From Candidatus Parcubacteria bacterium (GTDB lineage Bacteria > Patescibacteriota > Saccharimonadia > Saccharimonadales > 2-12-FULL-41-12), in the NCBI GenBank assembly GCA_019347895.1, contig JAHWKM010000012.1:1-39522 (forward strand): a stretch of 39,522 nt of DNA, read 5' to 3'. The number at the start of each line of letters is the position of its first letter. Within the stretch, counting starts at the first letter, position 1. The position numbers and the translations under genes are program-made. This document shows, in pieces, positions 16,349-25,219 of this stretch. A model generated the notes under the pieces. It saw only the letters and a program-made list of their open reading frames with translations. It did no database searches and was not told where the DNA came from.

Positions 16349-19156
16349 TTATAGCATATTCTTAAGAAATTGGCCAGTATAGCTTTTGGTGTTTTTGGCT
16401 ACTTTCTCGGGCGTGCCCTCGGCTATAATCCGGCCGCCGGCTTCGCCGCCTTCGGGCCCCATGTCGATCACGTGGTCGGCGGATTTTATGACGTCTAAGT
16501 TGTGCTCGATAACTATCATACTGTTGCCCGCCTCTACCAGCGCGTGCAAAACATTTAGCAGTTTATCAACGTCAGCCATATGCAGCCCGGTAGTCGGCTC
16601 GTCCAACACATAGAGCGTCCGGCCGGTCGGCCGCTTGGACAGCTCGCTAGCCAACTTGATTCTTTGCGCTTCCCCACCAGAAAGTGTAGTGGCCGGCTGG
16701 CCCAGGGCAATGTAGCTTAGGCCGACGTCGACCAGCGTCTGCAGCTTGCGGGCAATTGCCGGAATATTGGCGAAGAATTCCAACGCTTCTTCGCAGGTCA
16801 TACTCAGCACGTCGCTGATGTTTTTGTCTTTGTAATGAATCTCCAGGGCTTCGCGGTTATAACGCTTGCCCTTGCAGACTTCGCAGGTCACGTAAACATC
16901 CGGCAAGAAGTGCATTTCAATTTTGATAATCCCATCACCGGCACAGTTTTCGCAGCGCCCGCCTTTGACGTTAAAGCTAAAGCGCCCCGGGCTGTAGCCA
17001 CGCAGCTTGGACTCCGGCATAGCAGCAAACAAGTCACGGATCGGCGTAAAAAGTCCGGTGTAGGTGGCCGGGTTGGATCTGGGCGTGCGGCCTATCGGCG
17101 ATTGGTCGATCACTATTACTTTGTCTAATTCTTTTATCCCTTGGATTTCATCATGCTTGCCGGGAACGCTGTGGGAACGCATTAATCTGGCTGAGAGTTC
17201 TTTGGACAAAATGTCGTTGATCAAGCTGGATTTACCGGAGCCGGATACGCCGCTCACTACCACTAATTTGCCTAGCGGAATATCAAGATTGAAGTTTTTA
17301 AGGTTATTTTCCCGGGCGCCTAAAATACTTAGTTTGCGGCCGTTGCCTCTTCGGCGTTTTTTAGGAACGGCGATTTGTTTTTTGCCGCTTAAATAATGGC
17401 CGGTAATGCTAAGCGTGTTACCTGCGACTTCGTCCGGTGTGCCCTGCGAGATAACTTCGCCGCCGTGCACGCCGGCGCCCGGACCGATGTCCAGCACATG
17501 GTCGGACGTTCTGATGGTTTCTTCGTCATGCTCCACCACAATCACCGTGTTGCCAAGGTCACGCAAGTTTTTAAGCGTCTTGATAAGCCGGTTATTGTCG
17601 CGCTGATGCAGACCGATACTTGGCTCGTCCAATACGTACAAAACTCCTTGCAGTCCGCTGCCGATTTGGGTCGCCAGCCGGATTCGCTGAGCTTCCCCGC
17701 CGGACAGCGACACCGCACTGCGCAGCAAGCTCAGATAATTCAGGCCAACGTCTTGCAAGAATTTCAAGCGGGCATTTATTTCTTTTAAAATTTGCCTGGC
17801 AATCATCTCCTCCTTGCTTTCCAGGGTTAAACCCTGGAAAAAGGATTTGGCGTCGTCGATTGAGAGGTCGCAGATATCCATAATGGATTTACCTTTGACG
17901 GTGATGGCCAGCACTTCCGGTTTAAGCCTTCTGCCCCGGCAGGCATGGCAGGGCCGCTCCTGCATAAAACGCTCGATGTCCCGGCGCATAAAATCGCTGT
18001 CGGTTTCTTTGTGGCGGCGCTCCAGATTCGGTATAACTCCTTCATAAGTCGTATCGTAGCTGCGGCCCATTCCCAGCTTGACCCTAAAAGTTTCCTCGCC
18101 GGTACCATAAAGAATTGTGTCCAGGTCATCTTGCTTGAGTGCACTGGTCGGCACGTGCAGCGAGAAATTATAGCGATCTGCCACGGCTTGCATTTTTTTC
18201 ATGTACCAGGCATCGGAATTTACCCTGTTAAATGGGCGAATTGCCCCCTCGGCAATAGTTAGCCGTCCGTTGGGAATTACTAAATCCGGGTCTACTTCCA
18301 GTCGGTTGCCCAAACCAGTACAAACCAGACAAGCGCCATGCGGACTGTTAAAACTAAACGTTCGCGGCTCTAGCTCCGGAATCTGAGCCTCCGGGTGGTC
18401 AATGCAAGCATACATTAGGCTGTATTGATGTTCCGATTTATCATCGGCATTCACAACCAGCAGGCGCCCGTCGGCCAGCTCCAAAGCTTGTTCTATGCTC
18501 TGGGTTAGCCGGCCGCGGCTTTCTTCGTCATTGACGACGCGGTCAACTACGACTTCTATTCTATGCTTGTATTTTTTATCCAGATGGGGCCATTCGTCCA
18601 GCGAGTAAACTACGCCGTCCACGCGGGCACGGGCAAATCCGGCGCGGGCAAATTGTTCCGGCACGTGTTCAAACTGCCCTTTTTTGTCAATTACTATAGG
18701 GGCCAGCACCATGAGCTTGGCATTTTTATTATTATGAACTACTTGGTCGACTATCATAGTGGGGTTGGACCGTTCGACGGTTTTGCCGCAAACCGGGCAA
18801 TGCGGCGTGCCAATGCGGGCAAATAGCAAACGCAAATAATCATAAATTTCGGTGACGGTAGCTACGGTACTGCGCGGATTGCGGCTGGTGGATTTTTGGT
18901 CAATGGATATGGCGGGAGAAAGCCCGTCTATTTGGTCAACGTCCGGCTTTTCCATCAGGCCGAGGAACTGCCGGGCATAAGCGCTCAAGCTTTCTACATA
19001 ACGGCGTTGGCCTTCGGCGTATATCGTGTCAAAAGCCAGCGACGATTTACCGGAGCCGGACAAGCCGGTAATAACCACCAGCTTGTTCCGCGGTATGTCC
19101 ACACTGATGTTTTTTAGGTTGTGTTCCCTCGCTCCTTTGATACATATGTATTCCAT
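16349..19156 (-). CDS. uvrA: Excinuclease ABC subunit A
   Basis: UvrA recognises DNA damage and loads UvrB. The protein has two ABC ATPase modules: the first P-loop is 'GLSGSGKSS' with signature '[12 protein letters not shown]' and Walker B '[10 protein letters not shown]', the second is 'GVSGSGKSS' with '[12 protein letters not shown]' and '[10 protein letters not shown]'. Zinc modules are visible in 'CPVCGKTV', 'CHACRGRR', and 'CENCAGDG...[10 protein letters not shown]'. The track's start at 19255 adds 33 residues unlike UvrA; the ATG at 19156 ([16 protein letters not shown]) is the family's normal start and gives 935 residues, the usual size. It acts with UvrC, encoded 10 kb away; uvrB is not in the window. 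Confidence 0.95.
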   Translation of the reverse strand: MEYICIKGAREHNLKNISVDIPRNKLVVITGLSGSGKSSLAFDTIYAEGQRRYVESLSAYARQFLGLMEKPDVDQIDGLSPAISIDQKSTSRNPRSTVATVTEIYDYLRLLFARIGTPHCPVCGKTVERSNPTMIVDQVVHNNKNAKLMVLAPIVIDKKGQFEHVPEQFARAGFARARVDGVVYSLDEWPHLDKKYKHRIEVVVDRVVNDEESRGRLTQSIEQALELADGRLLVVNADDKSEHQYSLMYACIDHPEAQIPELEPRTFSFNSPHGACLVCTGLGNRLEVDPDLVIPNGRLTIAEGAIRPFNRVNSDAWYMKKMQAVADRYNFSLHVPTSALKQDDLDTILYGTGEETFRVKLGMGRSYDTTYEGVIPNLERRHKETDSDFMRRDIERFMQERPCHACRGRRLKPEVLAITVKGKSIMDICDLSIDDAKSFFQGLTLESKEEMIARQILKEINARLKFLQDVGLNYLSLLRSAVSLSGGEAQRIRLATQIGSGLQGVLYVLDEPSIGLHQRDNNRLIKTLKNLRDLGNTVIVVEHDEETIRTSDHVLDIGPGAGVHGGEVISQGTPDEVAGNTLSITGHYLSGKKQIAVPKKRRRGNGRKLSILGARENNLKNFNLDIPLGKLVVVSGVSGSGKSSLINDILSKELSARLMRSHSVPGKHDEIQGIKELDKVIVIDQSPIGRTPRSNPATYTGLFTPIRDLFAAMPESKLRGYSPGRFSFNVKGGRCENCAGDGIIKIEMHFLPDVYVTCEVCKGKRYNREALEIHYKDKNISDVLSMTCEEALEFFANIPAIARKLQTLVDVGLSYIALGQPATTLSGGEAQRIKLASELSKRPTGRTLYVLDEPTTGLHMADVDKLLNVLHALVEAGNSMIVIEHNLDVIKSADHVIDMGPEGGEAGGRIIAEGTPEKVAKNTKSYTGQFLKNML

Positions 19157-19249
19157 GAGGCGAATAGTATACGCTGTTTCCCTAACTTTTTCCAGTCCTT
19201 TTTGCGGTCTCTTGACAACAAAGGAAAAACTTAAGCATAGTATAAGAAT

Positions 19250-19405
19250 ATGCAAGTTTTACTCAATGGACCTGAACTTATAGGGTTAGACTTTAGTTTT
19301 CAGCAAGGTAAATTTGCAGGTAGTGAAAAAGCGGCCCAAAGATTTAGCGATAGAACAGCAATTAATCTGATGGAGTTAGGGGCCAGCAAACTATACTTTT
19401 TGTAG
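19250..19405 (+). CDS. 51-codon ORF fused out of frame to the rarA remnant
   Basis: An ATG at 19250 follows TTGACA and a TATAAG-like box and opens a 51-codon frame (starting [10 protein letters not shown]) that ends inside the rarA remnant. Only the first 43 or so codons (to 'INLMEL') lie in unique sequence. It is not similar to the RarA N-terminus and I do not recognise it. It may be the 5' end of another gene joined to rarA by a deletion. Confidence 0.3.
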   Translation: MQVLLNGPELIGLDFSFQQGKFAGSEKAAQRFSDRTAINLMELGASKLYFL

Positions 19406-20277
19406 ATGAAATCCATAGATTCAACAAGGCCCAGCAAGACGCTTTTCTGCCGCATGTAGAAAAAGGAACGATCATACTTATCGGCGCTACTACCGAAAAC
19501 CCCAGCTTTGAAATTATCAATCCCCTGCTGAGCCGCAGCCGGGTGCTGGTGCTAAAGCCTCTTAGCAAATCAGAAATCATCCAAATTATTAAACGGACAG
19601 TAAAGTCCGAAAAAATTCCGGCCAAACGCCTGCCGGCTAAAAGTATCGATCTGTTAGCCGAATTATCCGGCGGTGACGGCCGGGTGGCGCTGGGAAATTT
19701 AGAGCTGGCTTTGCAGCTAAGCAAAGGGAAGCTGACCGAAGAAGTAATAATAACCGCCGCCCAAAAACGGGTGCCAGGCTATGACAAAGCCGGAGAAACG
19801 CACTATAACGTGATCAGCGCCTTTATAAAATCTATGCGCGGCAGCGACCCGGCGGCGGCTTTATATTATCTGGCGAGGATGCTGCAAGCCGGCGAAGACC
19901 CGAAGTTTATTGCCCGGCGAATGGTAATATTTGCTTCGGAAGACGTAGGGATGGCGGCACCGGCGGCGCTCAACCTGGCCGTCAGTACTTTTCAGGCTGT
20001 CGAGAGAATAGGTGTGCCAGAATGCCAATATAACCTTTTCCATTGTGCTTATGTGTTAGCTAAAACCGAAAAATCCCGAGCGGTAGCTGAGGCCATGGGC
20101 AAAGCCCTGCAGGCAGCCAAACAGCATCCGGATTTACCCGTCCCGCTGCACCTAAGAAACGCCCCGACTGAACTTATGAAAGATTTAGGCTACGGCAAAG
20201 GGACCAAATGGGAGGCCGGCTTTAAACATCCCAAAGGTTTCTTGCCGGAGGAAATACGCGATATTGATATTGTATAA
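19366..20277 (+). pseudogene. rarA: rarA (mgsA) AAA+ ATPase, 5'-truncated
   Basis: The open frame begins just upstream of the Walker B segment '[20 protein letters not shown]' and continues through sensor 1 ('[11 protein letters not shown]'), the arginine-finger region ('LLSRSRV'), the helical lid and the C-terminal tetramer domain ('AALYYLARMLQAGEDP', 'SEDVGMA') to a normal end. The N-terminal 110 or so residues with the Walker A loop are absent, and the frame is closed by a TAA directly upstream. No ATG, GTG or TTG occurs before residue 60 of the fragment. RarA acts at stalled forks with SSB; without Walker A this copy cannot bind ATP normally. The break lies at about 19366-19385, where a foreign short ORF abuts it. 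Confidence 0.8.
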
Positions 20278-20279
20278 AT

Positions 20280-20546
20280 TTACTGCTGTCCGCCGCCCTC
20301 GGTAGGGTTTGTGGGCGGATTGGGATTGGACTGCGGGAGCTGAATATTTGTGTCCTGCGTAGGCGCTTCTATGTCTTGAGTGTTGTTATCGATCACGCTT
20401 CTTGCCAGAAATATTAACACCAATATTACTATTAAAACCACTGCTAATATGATCCAGCCTGTACTGCTGCTATGTTTCTCGTCTTTTACTACTACTGTCT
20501 CTCGGGGCTCTTCAGTTTCGTATTCGTTATCATTTTTATCTGCCAT
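20280..20546 (-). CDS. Small membrane protein, unknown function
   Basis: The protein has 88 residues from the ATG at 20546, chosen over the track's 20567 because AGGA lies six bases before it. A charged N-terminus (about 1-28) precedes one hydrophobic helix ('WIILAVVLIVILVLIFLA'), followed by an outward Asn/Pro/Thr/Gln-rich tail. It looks like a small single-pass protein with a disordered exterior. It is convergent with rarA, two bases apart. No family is recognised. Confidence 0.6.
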   Translation of the reverse strand: MADKNDNEYETEEPRETVVVKDEKHSSSTGWIILAVVLIVILVLIFLARSVIDNNTQDIEAPTQDTNIQLPQSNPNPPTNPTEGGGQQ

Positions 20547-20609
20547 AAAAATCCTTTTTTTAACCATATAACAATATCAGCCCCAGAAAAGCTAACTATA
20601 AAATATCTT

Positions 20610-20630
20610 ACATATTTCGATCAAATATGT
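20610..20630. promoter_or_regulatory. Perfect inverted repeat between divergent genes
   Basis: ACATATTT/AAATATGT (8-bp arms, 5-base spacer) sits midway between two divergently read membrane-protein genes. The position suits an operator. The AT-rich content makes chance possible. Confidence 0.3.
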
Positions 20631-20687
20631 ATTATCATGTAGTATGTATGCGCTGAAAAGCAGCAGTAAGTAAGAATAAAAAATTTA

Positions 20688-21362
20688 ATGGATTTTATAT
20701 ATTATATCTTTAAAGACTTTGTGTATTTCTCTGCGATTTTTTTCGTATTGCTGATTGCCGCGGCGTCCATAGCAGCTATGATTAAACCTGGCTTGATGCC
20801 AAGCCGGCTAAAGATGTTTTCAAGCCGTAAAAGCACAGCTATTGGAAGCTTGGCTTCTATTCTTTTTCTTGTCGGCCTGGTTAACATTATCGGTCCTAGC
20901 AGTATGGAACAACTGCGCCGCGACAAAGAGCTCGCCAACCAGCAACAAGCTGCTAAACAAAAGAAAACCTTCCAGGCCAATCCCCAGGAACCAATAGAGA
21001 AAAAAATACAAAAGGTAACCCAAACAATTCCATATGCAAAGCAAGAAAAAATCGATAGCGATCTGGCGCCAGGCAAAAGCAAGATTACTCAAAAAGGTAT
21101 GAACGGCACAAAATTGTTGATTTACGAAATTATTTACCGGGACGGTAAGGAAATTAGCCGCATCCTAAAATCTGAGGTGGCCACAAAACAGCCGGTGCCG
21201 CAAATAACTTCTATGGGTGTCCTTAAATCTTCCGCTCACCACTCCGATAATGCTAGGCCGTCTAGCGGGTCATCGGACAAATCTGAGCGTCGCTGCAAAT
21301 CTTTTTTAAATTCATTATTTGCAAGACTGTACGGTAACAAATGTTCAGCGGCAGAAAGTTAG
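20688..21362 (+). CDS. Membrane protein with G5-like domain
   Basis: The 224-residue protein has two hydrophobic helices (about 12-32 and 50-68). Then comes a Lys/Gln-rich linker and a G5-type domain at about 108-175 ('IPYAKQEKIDSDLAPGKSKITQKGMNGTKLL', 'PQITSMG'). G5 domains are extracellular and often accompany wall-binding or wall-hydrolase modules, so an exported G5 domain anchored in the membrane is likely. The last 45 residues are Ser/Arg-rich and low in order. No enzymatic domain is visible. A promoter for the next gene follows the stop directly. Confidence 0.65.
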   Translation: MDFIYYIFKDFVYFSAIFFVLLIAAASIAAMIKPGLMPSRLKMFSSRKSTAIGSLASILFLVGLVNIIGPSSMEQLRRDKELANQQQAAKQKKTFQANPQEPIEKKIQKVTQTIPYAKQEKIDSDLAPGKSKITQKGMNGTKLLIYEIIYRDGKEISRILKSEVATKQPVPQITSMGVLKSSAHHSDNARPSSGSSDKSERRCKSFLNSLFARLYGNKCSAAES

Positions 21363-21374
21363 TTATTTACTTTA

Positions 21375-21402
21375 TTGACAAGTTCGTATTTTAGTGCATA
21401 AT
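21375..21402 (+). promoter_or_regulatory. Promoter for the small TM protein gene
   Basis: A perfect TTGACA is followed after 16 bases by CATAAT, about 28 bases before the GTG start at 21430. It is the best -35 box in the window. Confidence 0.55.
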
Positions 21403-21429
21403 CAAAATACATTATTGGAGTAACATTAA

Positions 21430-21747
21430 GTGTTGGAATTTATCGTTTCAGGCAGGGTACCCTTCACCGATATAAAACTTTCGTTTGTTGAAGTATTTTT
21501 ATTTATTTTATTGGTAACGGCCGGAGTTTATTATTCGGCGCAGAAATTTCAATATTTTAAGCGGTCAAAACTAGGGCAAAATGCTTTCCGCGTACAAACG
21601 CAGCTCTTCAAGCAAATATCGCTTTTTATCGGTAAGTACACCGAGCTTATCCTGAGAAAGGTCTTCAAGACGCTGGCTAAATTTGGCAATGCGGCTTTGG
21701 GCGCCGCTCGCCAGAAGCGCGTGCTTACAAAACTCCTCCCACGCTAG
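21430..21747 (+). CDS. Small one-TM protein, tail overlaps sbcB antisense
   Basis: The frame gives 105 residues from a GTG preceded by GGAG. Residues 1-45 ('SGRVPFTDIKLSFVEVFLFILLVTAGVYY') look like a genuine short membrane segment, and a good promoter lies just upstream. The second half runs antisense through the last 177 bases of sbcB and is basic and unremarkable, so it may be an accidental extension after loss of an earlier stop. The first part is probably real; the length is doubtful. Confidence 0.45.
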   Translation: MLEFIVSGRVPFTDIKLSFVEVFLFILLVTAGVYYSAQKFQYFKRSKLGQNAFRVQTQLFKQISLFIGKYTELILRKVFKTLAKFGNAALGAARQKRVLTKLLPR

Positions 21748-23004
21748 GCGCTCTTCCTCAGACAGATGCTTCGGAAAATTCCGGGCTTTATAAAGCGGCA
21801 ATAAGTTTTTCAGCCGATCATCATGCACTTTCAGCGCAAAACCGGATAGCTCCTGAACGGTTGAACTTCTAATCTCCAGCAGAAGTCTCCGGTCACCGTC
21901 GCCTAAGAAACTGTCATACAATTGAGCGTCAACTTCACTGACGGCGCTAATAAGCGCGGTTTGTTGGCGGTTATTATTTAGAATATCAAGAGCTTTTAAT
22001 ACATTGCCCGCAAAAGTTTCGGCATCTTTGAGTTTAGCCAGATTCGCTTCAATTTCGTTCATATTTATTTTTAGGCGTTTTGTTGATGGTCGATCAAGCA
22101 CGCTCAATGGAGCTATAGCCGGGCAACGGTTTGGCTGGAGTGATTTAACCGGCAAACGCGGCTCTCCGCTGTCTTTTTTCCAGCGCCATAACTCAGCTAG
22201 TTTTTCAGGGCTTAAGCCTGTATACTGCGCCGGATCATGGCGCAAATCATAAACTAACTTACCCCTGCCCTGCGGATGATCAGCCAAGACAGTAACAATA
22301 GCTGTTTTTTCAAACTCGCCGGGGTATTTACCGCTGGTATATAAAAAAACTTCATTCTGGCTTAAGAATTCTCCCACGGCATTTTTACCGCGCATGTTTA
22401 ACAGATAATCAAAAAGCTTGGGTTGTTTGTTTTTTATCAGACGCGCCAAAGCAATGGTGGCATCTACGTCGCTCAAAGCATCGTGGGCGGAAGCATGGTC
22501 AAGCTTATTAACTGCGGATAGGTATTCCAGACGATTAGTCGGCTTGCCCTCGCTGTCAACCGGCCACTTTATACCATCCGGCCGAAGGGCCCTGGCCATT
22601 CGTGAAACGTCTAAAATATCCCATCGGCTGCATGAGTTTTTCCAGTGCCATTCGTAGGGGTCGTGAAAATTACGCCAAAATAAAAAACGCATAAATTCAT
22701 CGTCAAACCTAACGCTGTTAAAGCCTACAAAAATAGTTCCCGACTGGTTAATCTCCTCAAATAGTTCGACAAATTCCGCTTCTGTAATACCCTCGGTTAT
22801 AGTTTTCTGAGGAGTTATTCCAGTTACCAATACGGCGTCCGGATCCGGCAGTATATCTTCGCTAAGCCTGATCAAAATATTTACCGGTTCGCCGATAGGG
22901 TTCAGGTCCATATCAGTCCGGCGGCCGGCAAACTGCATTATCCGGCTGGACCTCGGATTTACCCCGCTAGTCTCCAAATCATAAAAGAAAAAACTCTTAT
23001 CCAT
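21571..23004 (-). CDS. sbcB: Exodeoxyribonuclease I
   Basis: This is a processive 3'-5' single-strand DNA exonuclease used in recombination and mismatch repair. At 477 residues it matches E. coli ExoI (475). The DnaQ-fold catalytic residues are in place: 'FYDLETSG' (Exo I, Asp and Glu), 'VGFNSVRFDDEF' (Exo II), and 'HDALSDVDAT' (Exo III, His and Asp). The ExoI-specific SH3-like and helical C-terminal regions follow. ExoI is more typical of Proteobacteria, so its presence here alongside Ku-LigD is notable. The hypothetical gene upstream ends five bases before its ATG. Confidence 0.93.
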   Translation of the reverse strand: MDKSFFFYDLETSGVNPRSSRIMQFAGRRTDMDLNPIGEPVNILIRLSEDILPDPDAVLVTGITPQKTITEGITEAEFVELFEEINQSGTIFVGFNSVRFDDEFMRFLFWRNFHDPYEWHWKNSCSRWDILDVSRMARALRPDGIKWPVDSEGKPTNRLEYLSAVNKLDHASAHDALSDVDATIALARLIKNKQPKLFDYLLNMRGKNAVGEFLSQNEVFLYTSGKYPGEFEKTAIVTVLADHPQGRGKLVYDLRHDPAQYTGLSPEKLAELWRWKKDSGEPRLPVKSLQPNRCPAIAPLSVLDRPSTKRLKINMNEIEANLAKLKDAETFAGNVLKALDILNNNRQQTALISAVSEVDAQLYDSFLGDGDRRLLLEIRSSTVQELSGFALKVHDDRLKNLLPLYKARNFPKHLSEEERLAWEEFCKHALLASGAQSRIAKFSQRLEDLSQDKLGVLTDKKRYLLEELRLYAESILP

Positions 23005-23008
23005 ACAT

Positions 23009-23602
23009 TTAACTATTCGCGGCTACCGCGATGCCGATTGAGCCAAGCAGACGAATTTTATGACGAATTTTATTCTTTGGTCGAGGATCTTGATCTGGCG
23101 GTTCCGACATTTCTGATTTTGCCTTCAGATATTTTTGCACATATCTATTGTGATCACGAAATGTCTGAAGACCCAGTTTAGTTTGAGGGTCCAAGCTGAA
23201 TCCTTCAGTAGTAGGAGTGGGTATTTTAGACTTATCTTTTACAGTCCCCCTTCCTTTTACTGAAAAAGCATGATCGTTAGTAGGAGTAGTCCCACACAAC
23301 TTTACTTCACTCAATATAGCCTTATTTTTGTCAAAACCTATCGAACAAAAAGATACATCGTCACCGTCCAGTTTAGTCCAAAAATGAGTCTCGTCACCCG
23401 AAGCATTTTTGATTTTGCCTATATGTGCTTCTGATCCCGCTTCAGACATCGGATCATGCGGGCGGCGGCTGCCCCAAATGTGGAGCTCGATTATATCGTT
23501 GCGTAAAGTGTGCAATTGACCTTCGCTTGGGACTGCCAAAACTTCACCATTGAAAGAAGGTGATGCGACTGCTTCCCCGCCAGCTTCATTTAAATTATGC
23601 AT
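23009..23602 (-). CDS. Hypothetical protein, 197 residues
   Basis: No family is recognised. There is no signal peptide or clear membrane helix, though the last 15 residues are mildly hydrophobic ('LLGSIGIAVAAN'). The central part (about 35-110) has alternating polar and hydrophobic stretches typical of a beta-rich fold; residues 115-180 are Pro/Lys-rich. It lies between obg and sbcB with 27 and 4 bases of spacing, so it is probably in the same transcript. Support is the clean ATG and the packing. Confidence 0.6.
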   Translation of the reverse strand: MHNLNEAGGEAVASPSFNGEVLAVPSEGQLHTLRNDIIELHIWGSRRPHDPMSEAGSEAHIGKIKNASGDETHFWTKLDGDDVSFCSIGFDKNKAILSEVKLCGTTPTNDHAFSVKGRGTVKDKSKIPTPTTEGFSLDPQTKLGLQTFRDHNRYVQKYLKAKSEMSEPPDQDPRPKNKIRHKIRLLGSIGIAVAANS

Positions 23603-23629
23603 AATAATTATATTATACCATGATTTAGG

Positions 23630-24901
23630 TCAGTATTCAAGACTATTTTGATCGACAATTATTTTTTGGCCGGGTTTTATTTGGCGGCGCTCCAGCTCGT
23701 TCATGATACCCATTTTGCGCATAATGTCGCGCAAGCGCTGTACACCGGCTGAACTGTCAAAATCGGTTCTAGAGGCAAAACGCTCTATTTTTCTGCCGAT
23801 AACCACAAATTCGTTTTTGCGTTTCACAACCCGCCAGTCGGCTTCTAATTTAGGCAGCTTTATGACCGGCAGTTCGTCTTCCGGCCTCTTGGTTTTGGCT
23901 TGTTTCTCTGCTACCTTTTGCAGATACTTTTTAATTTCGAATAGCAGCTGCTGCACGCCTTGTCCGGAGTGGGCGGAAATGGCTAGTATTTTCGTACCTC
24001 TTTTAGCGGATTTTTTGATAGTGTTGATGTGGTCGCCGATAATTTCCTGGTCAAGTCCCTCTATTTTATTAATCACTACAATCTGCGGTTTTTTAGCCAG
24101 CTTTGGACTGTAAGCCGCCAGCTCGTCAATTATAGTCTGATAGGCCTGAGCGATATTGTCTTGATAGGCGTCAACCAAATGAACCAGCAGCTTAGTACGT
24201 TCCACATGGCGTAGGAACTCGTCGCCCAGGCCCTTGCCTTGGCTGGCGCCTTCAATCAGGCCGGGAATATCAGCAAATAAAACCGTGGTATCCTTGTCTA
24301 TATCTACTACGCCCAAGTTTGGCTTGAGTGTAGTAAAAGGATAGTCGGCAATTTCCGGCCGGGCATTGCTGATCTTAGCTAGAAGGGTTGATTTGCCGGC
24401 GTTAGGCAAACCTATCAGCCCGATGTCAGCTATCATTTTAAGCTCAAAGACCGCCGCGAATTCTTCGCCGGGCTCGCCAAACTCGGCAATTCGAGGAGCC
24501 TGGCGAGTGCTGCTGGTAAAGTGGGCATTTCCAAAGCCGCCTTTGCCGCCTTTGGCGATAAGTTCTTTTTGGCCGTTATAAGTCAGGTCAGCGATCACAT
24601 TGCCGTCGGCGGTTGTAATAACCGTACCCACAGGCAATTTAACGACCAGATTTTGGCCTGCCCGGCCGTGTTTTTTGCGTTTTTCGCCGTTATCCCCAGG
24701 ATTGGCGGCCACTAGTTTTTTATATCGAAAACTAGCCAAGGTATTTTGGTTGTTAGAGGCCTCGGCGTAAACGTCTCCGCCGTTACCGCCGTCGCCGCCG
24801 TCCGGGCCGCCGCGTTCCACGAATTTTTCATGGCGAAAACTCAGCTTGCCGTCGCCGCCTTTTCCCGCCCGAATAGTAACCTCAACTTTATCAACAAACA
24901 T
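23630..24901 (-). CDS. obg: GTPase Obg/CgtA
   Basis: This essential GTPase monitors large-subunit assembly and growth state. At 423 residues it has the glycine-rich Obg fold (about 1-158, 'GKGGDGKLSFRHEKFVERGGPDGGDGG'). The G domain has P-loop 'GLPNAGKST' at about 166, 'YPFTTLKPNLG' (G2), 'DIPGLIEGA' (G3) and 'NKIE' in place of the usual NKxD (G4). A C-terminal OCT domain follows (about 345-423). The G4 change from Asp to Glu is a point to note, since Asp normally reads the guanine. The upstream region is filled with heptamer repeats and repeat copy A. Confidence 0.95.
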   Translation of the reverse strand: MFVDKVEVTIRAGKGGDGKLSFRHEKFVERGGPDGGDGGNGGDVYAEASNNQNTLASFRYKKLVAANPGDNGEKRKKHGRAGQNLVVKLPVGTVITTADGNVIADLTYNGQKELIAKGGKGGFGNAHFTSSTRQAPRIAEFGEPGEEFAAVFELKMIADIGLIGLPNAGKSTLLAKISNARPEIADYPFTTLKPNLGVVDIDKDTTVLFADIPGLIEGASQGKGLGDEFLRHVERTKLLVHLVDAYQDNIAQAYQTIIDELAAYSPKLAKKPQIVVINKIEGLDQEIIGDHINTIKKSAKRGTKILAISAHSGQGVQQLLFEIKKYLQKVAEKQAKTKRPEDELPVIKLPKLEADWRVVKRKNEFVVIGRKIERFASRTDFDSSAGVQRLRDIMRKMGIMNELERRQIKPGQKIIVDQNSLEY

Positions 24902-24910
24902 ACCTTTTTA

Positions 24911-24952
24911 GAGTAAAGAGTAAAGAGATAAGAGTAAAGAGATAAGAGTAAA
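24911..24952. repeat. Heptamer tandem repeat, six units
   Basis: Six contiguous 7-base units, GAGTAAA (four) and GAGATAA (two), lie directly upstream of obg on its 5' side. Two related heptamer runs occur inside alaS and mnmA. Confidence 0.85.
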
Positions 24953-25000
24953 AATTACTCCGCGTTGTTATTGGAACCAGGCCATTTTATTTTTTTAAAA

Positions 25001-25042
25001 TCCGCTTGGGAGGTGAGCAGCCAGAGAAAATTTCCAAGCGGA
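25001..25042. repeat. Inverted repeat in the obg-LysM gap
   Basis: TCCGCTTGG/CCAAGCGGA form perfect 9-bp arms with a 24-base loop that contains GGGAGGTGAG. It lies 20 bases before repeat copy A. Function unknown; no T-run follows. Confidence 0.5.
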
Positions 25043-25063
25043 ATACCTGAGGATTGAGATAAG

Positions 25064-25213
25064 TGCATTTGAGTGCAATACAAGGAAGTTATGAAGCGCG
25101 GAGTAAAGCGTACAAATGTACGCTGCACGAGCACTGGAATAACTGACGCAGTAGTGTGCCAAAAGTACTGGCAGGGTTTTGAGCTCTGCTTAAAAGCAGG
25201 TCAGAACGGTGCA
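25064..25213 (+). repeat. Dispersed 150-bp element, copy A
   Basis: The element begins TGCATTTGAGTGC and ends ACGGTGCA. It aligns end to end with 35732-35883 on the minus strand at about 84% identity by hand count, with one 2-base gap. It contains the hairpin AGCGTAC-AAAT-GTACGCT. It fills the space between the LysM-CHAP stop (7 bases away) and the inverted repeat upstream of obg. Confidence 0.85.
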
Positions 25214-25219
25214 CTTAGC

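Noticed and set aside
19157-19255. N-terminal extension of UvrA in the ORF track
   Set aside because: The 33 extra residues are unlike UvrA, and the ATG at 19156 gives the family's usual start; the extra region holds promoter-like sequence.
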